Source of the DNA: Wolfiporia cocos
Taxonomy: Eukaryota > Basidiomycota > Agaricomycetes > Polyporales > Phaeolaceae
DNA length: 64,000 nt
Assembly: GCA_029448655.1 (NCBI GenBank)
Contig: JACCLO010000002.1
Coordinates: 5,084,001 to 5,148,000, forward strand
Reading direction: 5' to 3'
The stretch's first letter is position 1, and every line of letters starts with the position of its first letter. A model generated the notes under the pieces. It had not been told where the DNA came from. It did not search any database and saw only the letters and a program-made list of their open reading frames with translations. The position numbers and the translations under genes are program-made. Positions 34,477-44,440 of this stretch are shown piece by piece.

Positions 34477-35608
34477 CTATGATGCAGAAGTACTCGCTGC
34501 AGAAATGGGTGTGGCGGTGACAACCTCCCAAGAGATCTGAGGGTTGAATACGTCGCGTTTGCGGGCGATGCGTTGAACGCCAGCTAGAGATTCTTCGATG
34601 TTTTCGAGGATGACGTGGGTGTCGTCGTCGGGGAAGGATACGTAAATGGAGGATCGAAGTTTCGTGGAGTTGTCGTTGATCCAGTTGAAGTTGGAAAATT
34701 GAATCGGTTCGGCATGTTGGACGTTGGCACGGTGAAGACGGTACCAGAACATGGTGTTCCGGATTACCTCGTACCATTCCATGCTGAGAAGGTGAGAGTC
34801 GTAAGGCTCGGAGTTCGGGGATGGACGTCTAAGGACGTTGTTGATTTGGAGTGTGAGAGAATGGGAGGGGACGAAGATATGAGGAGGTGCGTATAGTACG
34901 TTGCCCCACGGTTTGGGGCCGGCGGGGTGAGAATAGATTGGTCCTTCCATAGGACCAGCAGGGCGGTCGTAGATAGGTCCCTCCATAGGACCGGCAGGTT
35001 GGTCATATAGGGGTTTCTCAAGGGGGCCAATAGGATGGTCGTATAGGGGTGGTTCGAGCAAGAAGTTGACAGTGTCGATTGAGGCGACGGAGGTATGACT
35101 GGGAGTGGGTGATGGGGTACGAGGAGGTGTGGGTCGTGGGGATGGGGTGCGAGGTGGCGTCTCGGGACGATTCGGAACCCAGTGTAGACGCGGTTCGAGC
35201 TTTTTCGGGGTGGGCCGGAGAGAGCGGTTGGAAACGTGTTTGTGGTGAGGCGTGGATGGAGTGGTGCGTGGCTTAGGGGTGGAGGGTGTGGGGGGGGGTT
35301 GGTAAAGGGTTGTGGAACGTAGGCGCTAGGAGTGAGGTGAGGTGTAGCGCAAGGTTGTTGACATCCTGCTGCAAAGTGAGCAGGGAGGGGAGTTCGGTGT
35401 GGGCCAATTCGTTGGCACCATGGGTGATAGCGGTGAGAAGGTAGGATACGTGTGTCTTCCAGAGAGGAAGAGCGTAGGTTGATGGGGTGGTTTCATGCGC
35501 CCGGTGAATGCTTTGGGCGGCGTTGAAAAGAAGATCAAAGGCAAAGGTAGCGGGGGTGATGTCGGTAGGGACCCTCTGTGTACTCGGGACGGTGCGTTGG
35601 GTGTTCAT
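34477..35608 (-). pseudogene. Intronless Pro-rich repeat protein gene, split by a 1-nt frameshift
   Basis: Two open frames lie end to end on the minus strand. The first (35608-35273) starts with ATG and a helical segment (FAFDLLFNAAQSIHRA, LPSLLTLQQDVNNLALHL). At 35290-35298 it meets a run of nine C and then a stop. Reading on with one C fewer, the frame stays open for about 270 further codons to the stop at 34477. It covers a Pro/Thr-rich linker, four tandem 12-residue repeats (PIYDRPAGPMEG type, about 34905-35050), and a conserved-looking C-terminal part (MEWYEVIRNTMFWYRL, FNWINDNSTKLRSSIYVSF). About 376 residues in all. No family is recognised; a retroelement Gag-like origin is possible but no protease, RT or LTR is visible. 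It may be a real frameshift or a homopolymer error. Confidence 0.6.
34905..35050 (-). repeat. Four tandem 36-bp (12-codon) repeats
   Basis: The encoded units begin PLYDHPIGPLEK, PLYDQPAGPMEG, PIYDRPAGPMEG and PIYSHPAGP. At the DNA level the plus strand shows repeated ggaccagcagggcggtcgta and ccataggaccggc patterns with third-position changes, so the repeat has been kept at the protein level. Confidence 0.85.
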
Positions 35609-36479
35609 GGTGAGGTGGACGATGCGTAGGGGGTGTTGTTTAGGTGGACGGTATGTGAGCGCCTAAAGGCGATGGTGGTGGTACGAGAGAAAGGAGGGTT
35701 GTCACATGTTAATTGCATACGTGGTATCAGCCACAATGCTAAATTACGGATAAAACGACCTAGGCTGCCATCTTAAGCAGACTGATGCACTGACAATGCT
35801 CGTTACGAAACTCTGAGTGTGTTCGCCTCAGAGCCCCTCCATGTTGTCCTCTACCATCCGCTAAAGTCAGAAGCTCGTCCGTTATGTGTCGTTGTTAATA
35901 CAATAGTCCAGCTAAGTTTTTCCTCATCCTCATGCTTGCCAGCCATACTGTTTATATACACACACCTGTATAAAACGCGGATTGTGCGGCTACGCGGCGT
36001 GAATAGAAGTCATCTATTAGCTCAGACCACAGGACTTATTTCCAGAGCAAAGCAAGCGTAAATGTCCGAGCCTACATGCGTTATTCTTCCGCCGCTGATC
36101 TTCACTCGCTTGTTTTAGTGACTGGAGAAGGGCTGGTCTGTGGTGAAGGGTTCGGCTTCCCGGTATGTTTCCTACATGTACAGTGCTGCATTCAATTCAA
36201 GCAGATTGACATAGTAGGTCAATTCCCGGGATCTCAAGCGTAAAACGCAGTACAGAATACACGTAGAGCTAGGCAGACCCTGACCTTAAAAATAAAGGAC
36301 CCAGCGCACACTCCTGTGTCGCTATTTGCCGGCTCCTTAAATGGCGCTGCATGTGATAAGCGCATGTTCCAATCCACATACCTTCACAACAACAAAGCTA
36401 TCACAGAAGCTTTCTTGATTTGAAGAGAGTCTACAATCATATATACATAACTCCAAATCGGACGAGAAGATTACTATCG
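35609..36479. other. Intergenic, no supported gene
   Basis: Upstream region of the frameshifted ORF and of DUF6535 copy C. Only short ORFs. Confidence 0.45.
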
Positions 36480-39378
36480 ATGACTGGACCGATAAAGTTT
36501 GATCGGAGATCGGTTGATGAAATGTGTAGGGTGCACCGCGACCTTACAAAGTCTGGCAAGTGCGAGGAGTCGGTGAGTTCCTATTTTTGGGAGAACTCAA
36601 TACAAGAATACGAGATGAAGTGACCTCAACTGCTGAACGCTAGGATGTAGACCCACCGCAACTCTTGCATGCGCTAATTATACAGCTTGCGAGACTCAAT
36701 AAGCTTTAATAGTAAATTCACAGGTGAAGCCGCGGCCCCGCCGCGAGCTGCGCACCCATGGTTCCAATGTGAATTAGCGTCCCATCATAGCCCATGTCCA
36801 GAAGCGATCCTGGCACGAATCGAAAAATTGTGAAGTAAATCTTGTCTATAAATTGTGAATGGACAACTGTGCCGTGTCTACCAATATCCTTGTGCTCGCC
36901 CATTGACAGAACGAGACAGCACTCCTCAATATGTCTCCAAATTCGGTTTATTCCACAGAGGTATGCCAGGCCTTGAGTCAAATATGTTCTCACTTCATTG
37001 CCTTCTACGATATGATTTCAGGATAACTTGGAGAATGCCAATGCGACCCCATATGACATAGAGCAAAGGGATGATACTCAGCCGGACTCGTCTCCTGAAG
37101 CTCGATCGAAAAAGGAAGACTTATGGCATGGATGCTCCAAAAGCGTATGGAAGAATGACAAGGAAGAAATCAGTGCATGCAAAGAGGAGATCGATGCATT
37201 TCTCACATTTGTAAGTCACGGACGTCAGTTTTGACATATCATCTAATGCTATATTCTCTATGCAACAATGGTCGCTAACTGAATCCAGGCAGGCTTGTTT
37301 TCCGCTGTCGTTTCCGTATACAGTGTCGATGAATATCAATCGTTGAAATCAGACACTGTGGACGCCAGTCAGCTTATCCTCATGCGGATTTCTACGCAAC
37401 TTGAGAGCCTTGCCGCCAATTCCGGAACCAGAGATCTCATCGCTCCCATCAGCACAATTCCCGTGTACTCGGAGCTGAGTACTTCAGCCTCCTTCAACAG
37501 CAGGGTTGTCAATATACTCTGGTTTTCGGCACTTATGCTCGCTTTGAGCGCCGCCGCCATCGGTATCCTGGTCAGACAATGGTTGAATTACCACGTAGGA
37601 CACATGACCAATACTCCCTATCAAAGTGTCAGGATATGGCACTTTCGGCATAGAGGTCTCGTGAAATGGCAAGTGCGCGAAATTATTGCCTTGCTCCCCA
37701 TTTTACTCCAAGTCGCTCTCGCCCTGTTCCTTGCTGGCATGGTCATCAAATTGTGGCCGATCGATGAGGTCGTTGCTAATGTTCTGGCAGCACAGCTTAT
37801 AGCCCTGTCTGCCTTCTACGTGTTTACCATGTTCATCCCGCTCATTTACGCGAGGTGCCCCTATAAATCACCACAAGGGTGGCTGCCTATATGGGTAATT
37901 GTCACATCCGACACCCTCTGCTCAGTCGCGTTTGGTTTCATTGGTAAAGCCTTGAGAACAATCCTGCCCATCCCTACTCCTTCGTCCCAGTCGATCCGCC
38001 CATCATGGATCTCGAGGTTGCCGCTTCCGAAGTTATCTCATTTTCGGTGGAGACTTCCAGGCCACGATCTCGTGAAGGCAGTTCAGATGGCTCGGTATCA
38101 CTCACCTGGTTGGGTGGTCTTCGAGCGAGAGAACTTGGGCGATAACACGGTGACCCAGCTTGCAGAAGTGATTGTCGATGCAGATGCCATATTCATGGAC
38201 GACTACTTCATAATCAATGTCGTCCTTCGCACAATCAAGTCGTGGGAGGAGGAGGAGGATCGCAGGTTCTACAGGGTCTGCGAAGGAATCCTGGAGAACC
38301 GCCGCTGTTGGCCACGAGAGTTGGAGGAGTTACCTCGATTTCGCGCCGCACTTGATAACCTCGGAGCTTCCAACTTACGAGCCATCCACCTTACTCTACT
38401 CGACATGTTCGAAAGGCTCATGAAGCATGGGGTGCCGCAGAGCAAGGAAGACAAACGCAAGACGTATTACATTTTCTACACCTTGCATCAAACTATGCAC
38501 CTCCTACGGTCTAACCTAAACCTAGGACACAGACACTCCAGATCCATCGAGGGTGAGATCTCGGCATACAAGCGCATTGTGAAGGTAATGAAGGAACATG
38601 ATAATGCGTCCAAGGGGAGATTATCTCTTCCCGGGACGGCTGCATCCACAGGAGAACAGCTGTCTGCCTCGCATGTGTCCTCACATAACGAGAGTCCCGA
38701 CACTTTCCCCCAATCTTTCTGGAAATATATGAACGATGCTCTCAATCCTAACCAGATTTTAATCGCAGACTCGGTACCAGCATTGGACGCTCAAGGTTAG
38801 TCGTCAAAGTTTTGAGATACTAGTTCAATTTAACTTTATGCGGAGCAGAAATCTACGACGCTCTCGCAGCTTTCAAAGCCATCCATCCGAGAGGTCCAGA
38901 ATCCGCAGAGGCATTACTAAGATATTGCGCATTGATCCTGCGGCTATCGTACATGTCGCCGTCCATCAGGGAAGTGGACGACGCAGTGGATGAAGTTATC
39001 GGTCTACTGAAAGATCAGCACCGAAAGAAATTGCAAGAGAAGGGTTTAACACTTCGTTCGCTGATCACAGACTTCTTAACGCTTTGCACCCAGCATAAGC
39101 GCAAGCAGAAATTTGAACATGGGGTAACCAGGGGAACTATTTCCGGAGGCAAGACATTTGATGAGTGGATTAAAGAGATTGAAAAAGGAACAAAGTCGTG
39201 GGGTGATGAACTCAGAGATCATGCCTCTCGAATGGCAGACGACATTCTTCGTGGAGCCGATAGCGCAGATCGCAATAGGTCAGATGCCGATGCCGCAAGA
39301 CGGTGCCCTACAGGATTCAACAGAATTTTTCATGCAGACTTTACTGGCTGTGCGTCGAACTATCACAGTGCAGCGTAG
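36480..39378 (+). CDS. DUF6535 multi-pass membrane protein (copy C)
   Basis: Secure exons are 37022-37210, 37289-38795 and 38849-39378, joined in phase (742 codons). They give CKEEIDAFLTF, then AGLFSAVVSVYSVDEYQSLK and the four membrane segments VVNILWFSALMLALSAAA, LLPILLQVALALFLAGMV and FYVFTMFIPLIYARCPYK among them, then a long soluble part (RWRLPGHDLVKAVQMARYHS, ILENRRCWPRELEELPRF). No ATG lies in the first secure exon, so at least one upstream exon is needed. The best candidate is 36480-36572 (ATG, ends in phase at a gtgagt donor), but the intron would be 449 nt, so the 5' end is uncertain. It is closer to pseudogene B than to copy A. Confidence 0.78.
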
Positions 39379-39933
39379 ATTTACGGGGGAAAGTCGCTCT
39401 GGAATATGACAAGGGGTAAGCACTCTCAGATCTCTTCATTATGGCGTTCGGTGTCTGACGATGAGCGCAAAGGACGCGATTCTTTGTCTTAATGGCTTCT
39501 GACGCATCTTACGCCGCGCGCAAATTAAAACTTCAATGACCTAAAAAGCATCATGCTTTCGCCTCTCCATGTCTCGATCCTCGATGCGCAACTTTATGCG
39601 ATTCCAATACATTTCTCGTCTTGGTGTGGCCGCCTGGGTTGCCAGTACTGATTGCTTTGATAGTAAAAGTCGAATACAGAGCAATTTTGATTTTGATTAA
39701 AGATGTCGTATGCTCCTTACCTCGGCCTCAAAGAGACGCCGGATATCGGTTACGGAGATGCGAACGCCCACAGGCGCCCACACCTGCTTTTTGCGCGCCG
39801 GCTACTTCGACTAGGTTCTCGGAGTCGAGTTCTGGAGCGATACTTATATCTGCTCGACCTTGGAGCCCTAGTTTGCAGTGATCACTTTGTTGTAAGGCAG
39901 CGTTCCTGACAAGTGCAGCGCTCGTTGTGCACG
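39379..39933. other. Intergenic, promoter of the MRH4 gene
   Basis: 555 bp. Short ORFs at 39621-39909 are not supported by homology or splicing. No TATA box seen. Confidence 0.45.
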
Positions 39934-42308
39934 ATGTCGCTGCTTGCCTCCCGCTCGTCTGTATGTCACGGACAGCTCGCGCCTCGAGAAATCTGGGTCT
40001 CTTGCTTTCACACTTCGTCTCCGTCTCTTGTCCCAAAATACATCGCTAAGAAGAAGGCGGCCGCATCGAGTAGGTTGTGCATTTTTCTCACAAGTTGCCT
40101 CGCCGCTCACGTCAGGCCTCCCTTCTTTGTGACCCGCTTCTTCATTCGCTGCAGATGCAGCAGCACCGTCTCGGGGGCGTCTGGTCAAGGACCTGACCCC
40201 GCGCTCCTCTAGCGTAAAGAAAGGCAGATTAGTCGTCGCCCCGAAAGAGGAGAAGGTAGAGGTCGTGCGCGACTCGGCCCCACATACGTCCGCCGATGTG
40301 CGTGACTGGAGGCAGGTGCGGCAGGAGGCGCTAGAGAAGGGCCGGGAGAGGAAGTTGAGAAGGGAGCGGATGGAAGAGGCGCGGTCGAAGCGCATGGAGC
40401 GGACGACGAAGTCCTCGCTCACACAACGCGCAGAAAAGACTAAGAAGCCGCTTTCTAAAGTGGTGGTCCTCGACTACGACGACAAGCCGCGGCGGAAAGC
40501 GGAATCAGAGCCACAATCTCCGGCGAAGGGCCATGGCCGACCTTCAACGGACGTCGGCGAAGGCTCGTCAAAATCAAAAAAGCCGTCGGTGTATAACCCG
40601 CTCACTGACGAGTTCGACAACGCCGTGCGCGCGGTCTCCACTCGCGCACTCCCGACCGGATTCACGAGCCCGCCGCTCATGGAGGGGCTCGTCACGTCCG
40701 TACACGGCGTGCTCGGCCCGCAGGCACGCCCGACGCCGATCCAGGCGCTCTCGCTGAAGCACATGTTCCGTCGACCACTAGAAGGGAGTATCCCGCCGAA
40801 GGAGAAGGGTGAGTGGTCCCAGACGCTGCTCGCGTCGGAGACGGGCTCGGGGAAGAGTATCGCGTATCTGCTGCCGATGCTCCAGGACCTGAAGCTCTCT
40901 GAGCTCTATCCGGACACACCCTCGGGGTCCGAGGCTGCACCGAGCAATACGAACGAAAAAGCGAAAGAAAAAGCAGCACAGCCGAGGACGCTGCTAAGCC
41001 CGCGCGCACTCGTCCTCGCGCCGACACACGAGCTCTCACGGCAGCTCTCATCGTTCGCCAAGGCACTCCTGCACGCGGTTAAGCTTCGCGTCCTGTGCAT
41101 CTCTCAGGCAAACCTTCCAAGCAGCCCCCGAGCGCCGCGCAGTCTCACCTCCGCGCGGATGGCGAAGGAGTTCGACGCTCTCTTCGGCGAGGACGGGGGT
41201 GAGGCTGAGAGTGCGCTCGTAAGGCGGCCACCGCGGTCAGTGGACGTCGTCGTGGGCACGCCGAGCAAGATCCTGGAGATGGTGAAGGGACGCGGTTGGG
41301 ATCGCGAGCAGCCGAATGCAGAGGATTTCTGGGAGCAGGACGAGCATGGGCGCGCGATCAAGCCGAAGAGGTGGACGGTGGGCAAGCCGGAGATAGGACT
41401 GGAGAAGGTCGAGTGGGTTGTCATTGACGAGGCGGATGTTCTCTTTGGTTGGTCTCATTCATGCCATCTTTTCCATCTGTACGCCAACTAACTCGCATGC
41501 AGATCCTGACTTCCAGGAGCACACGAAACTCATCTTGTCTTCGATCAGCGAAGCACGAGGACAGCCGATTCAATCCCCTCCCCCATCCGTCACACCTGAT
41601 CCCGCCTCACCTGTGCCCATAAACTACCCGTTTAATCTCCTCTTGAGCACAGCCACCATCCCCTCCGCGCTCGCCTGGTACCTTGACACCTATCACCCGA
41701 AGCTCACCAGACTCGCCTCCCCGAATCTGCACCACCTCCCGAAGACGCTCAAGACGGAATACTCTAGCTGGACGGGCGGAAACCGCAACGCGGACATCGA
41801 GCGGCGTCTGCGACAAGTTTGGAGCGAAGACGCTTTGAGCGGGGGCCGCGCCCTGTCGAAGGTGCTCGTCTTCTGCAACAAGAGCACGAAGGTGGAAGCG
41901 CTCGGGAAGTACCTCGAGGAGAAGGGCGTCGCCAACGTCGCGCTGACGAGCACGAGCGAGGAGCGCAAGTATGGGTCGAACCACCACCTCGATGGGTTCC
42001 TCCGCCAACGCGGTGCACAGGCGGCTGAGCAGGGGCCCGCGAAGCCGCTGGCATCCGTCGACGTGAGCAAGGAGCCGCATGTGATGATCACGACGTCGCT
42101 CCTCTCGCGCGGTCTCGACTTTGCACCGGACATCAAGCATGTGTTCATCGTGGACGAGCCGCGGAATATGGTCGACTTCCTGCACAGGGCGGGCCGCTCG
42201 GGACGTGCGGGTGAGAAGGGGAAGGTGGTGGTGTTCGGTAAGGTCAAGGGACGTGGCGCAGGCAGGACAGAGGAGATGCGGCAGAAGATCAAGGCGCTGC
42301 GCGCGTAG
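39934..42308 (+). CDS. MRH4: Mitochondrial DEAD-box RNA helicase MRH4
   Basis: Three exons (39934-40069, 40155-41447, 41503-42308) give 744 residues. The N-terminus is a probable mitochondrial presequence (SCFHTSSPSLVPKYIAKKKAA), followed by a charged linker. The helicase core has a Q-motif region (RPTPIQALSL), motif I ASETGSGKS, motif Ia/Ib ALVLAPTHELSRQL and VVVGTPSKIL, motif II VIDEADVLF, motif III STAT, a second RecA domain with KVLVFCNKSTKVEAL, motif V TSLLSRGLDF and motif VI HRAGRSGRAGEKG. Mrh4 acts in mitochondrial large-subunit ribosome assembly. The low-complexity stretch between motifs Q and Ib is typical of fungal copies. All key residues are present. Confidence 0.9.
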
Positions 42309-42635
42309 AGGGATCTGGTGGTGATCTGCATCAGTGCTACTTTCATGTACAACACGTGTCCCTATGCTACCCCGCTCGCACTAAAAGCGCATCCGCAGCT
42401 GCCATGCTCCGAAAGTGGAATGCTGATTGGCACCTGCATGGCCAACGCGCCTCTCAGCGCACAAATACATGGCGGACTATTGGTATCAGGTTCCTTGGCA
42501 GAGGCTGCCAAATCCGGGGCGTGGCGTTGAGTAGCCTCGTGTGCGAGAGACTCCGGACACCGCTGATCCCGACCTCCACGGTCGTCGGAACTGGTCACTC
42601 AACTCACATGAAGGCTCTCGGAGACGACGACGGGC
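42309..42635. other. Short intergenic between MRH4 and Rab-like gene
   Basis: 327 bp, same-strand neighbours. No promoter element recognised. Confidence 0.45.
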
Positions 42636-43966
42636 ATGCGCACGGTTAAGGTCGTAGTCGTTGGGTCCTCCGGCGTCGGCAAGACCAGCTTACGGAACCA
42701 GGTGCGCTGTATTGCGTAACGAAACGTAAAGGTGCTGCTCACGGGGCAGCCAGTACATCTCAGGACGCTTCACCACTGGCTATCGTGCGACTATCGGTGC
42801 AGACTTCATAACCAAGACGGTGCCCCACCACAGTTCCCCGGAGGACTCTGTTACGCTGCAAATATGGGTGAGTTCCCTCTGAGCTTGCTCGTACTTGTTT
42901 CTGAAGGTCAGGTCAGGATACCGCAGGGCAGGAGCGGTTCTCGAGTCTCTCGTCTGCGTTCTTCCGCGGTGCAGACGCCGTACTGCTCCTGTTTGATGTC
43001 AACCAGCCAGACACACTGCAGGCACTGACTCGCTGGTGGTCCGACTTTCGCGAGAAAGCACCTGTACCAGATGACGAGGTGGAGGACTTCTGCGTCGCCG
43101 TCGTTGGCAACAAAGTCGACTTGCTCGACTCAGCTGCTACAGATGGTAGCAGGGTGACCGAGACGGATGCATTACACCTCATGGACCAGCTTGTCCCTCC
43201 CTCCTCTCCTCCCCTTCTTCCCCCGATCATCGACATCCAAACCCTTCCCGAAACTGTTCCCGAAGATGATTACGCCGAAGACATCCTGTCCGCCTCCATT
43301 GCTCGTGCCGATATATCCCCAACCAAGTCCATCGATATCCTCGCCCGACATCACCGTCGTAGCGTATCCAAGTCGCGCTCGACGAGCCGGTCAACGCTCT
43401 TCCGCGGGGGCACGCTCGGGACGATGACCACGACGCACACGATCTACCACACGCCCTCCTCCTCCTTCCTCGACGCCTTCGAGTCTGCACTATCCTCACC
43501 CGCGCACACCGCTCGGTCCTCTCTGATGTCAATGCCGTCCTCGACCTCGCTCGCATCCTCCCCGCGATCCCCCCGCTCCCCGTCCTACTCTCCCTCCCGC
43601 ACGCGCGTCCCGCGCCGCCAGCCGTCCGGCTCCTCCATCTCCACAGCTCCTACGATCACCCCCAGCCTCTTCGCGCGCGACCTGAGCCATCGCGCGGGCG
43701 CGCCGACGATGCCCGCGTCGTCCACATCGTTCCGCACGCCGCCTACGCCGGAGCGCAGGCCGCGGCTGTTCTTCACGTCCGCGAAGACGGGCGTGGGCGT
43801 CGCGGACGTGTTTGCGTACGTCGCGCGGCGCGTCGTCATGCGCTGGGAGTACGAGGAGGCGCTCGACGCGCGCACGCTGCATGTGCAGGACGGGAGCGCG
43901 GACGATGCGACGATCCGCCTCGACCATGACAAGCGGCGGGGAGTGGGTACGTGTTGTGGCTCGTAG
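42636..43966 (+). CDS. Rab-family small GTPase with a large low-complexity insert
   Basis: Three exons (42636-42701, 42754-42867, 42917-43966) give 409 residues, twice the usual Rab size. G1 is GSSGVGKTS, G2 lies around YRATIGADF (Rab7/Ypt7-like), G3 is WDTAGQERF, G4 is GNKVD (125-128) and G5 is TSAKTG (348). Between G4 and G5 about 215 residues replace the usual 30. The insert is rich in Ser, Pro, Thr and Arg (SKSRSTSRSTLFRG, SPRSPRSPSYSPSRTR) with an acidic start, and is predicted to be disordered by composition. The C-terminus ends CCGS, a CCXX pattern suited to geranylgeranylation. It is probably a membrane-traffic GTPase of the endolysosomal branch; the insert may carry phosphorylation sites. 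No splice signals cleanly excise the insert. Confidence 0.87.
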
Positions 43967-44440
43967 TTCTCGCTGTGTTGTTGGCTCTGTTTCGGACACC
44001 GTGTAAGCTCGTATGTACCGCGTCTGGAATGTACGTCTCGCGCACTTCTGGCATCTCTGGAGGTCTTGTTCGCTTTCCTGTTACAGTCTGCACTGCATAC
44101 CATATCCCTTGGTCCTAATTACACAGCATGTCCAGGGTATCTTAGTGAATTGAATCCAGTGCACAGCAGTGTACAATATCCTACATCCTACACGTGATTG
44201 CACCAAACTGTCAGAAAAGAAAAGGGGAGGGATACAAGACAGACATCGAAATTATCGTGGGCAACAACAACCAGCTAAGCGAACGGGGATGAGGATTGCG
44301 ATGGAATGAGAAGGTGAGTGCCATAAAGATATGAGAAGCACATGCATACCCAAGGGCGCATAAGGAGTAAGAAAGTAATACAAACGCCATTGCGGTCATA
44401 AGAGTATGAGAGTACTGTCATTGCGCGTACTTAACACGCA
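43967..44440. other. Convergent 3' region of the Rab-like gene and ATG4
   Basis: 474 bp between two converging stop codons. Nothing beyond presumed 3' untranslated sequence was seen. Confidence 0.5.

Noticed and set aside
34477..35608. LTR retrotransposon with Gag
   Set aside because: No LTRs, primer binding site, protease, RT or integrase could be seen within several kilobases; left as unknown.
41607..42355. Two minus-strand ORFs of about 190-220 codons
   Set aside because: They overlap the helicase C-terminal domain, which carries all expected motifs on the plus strand.
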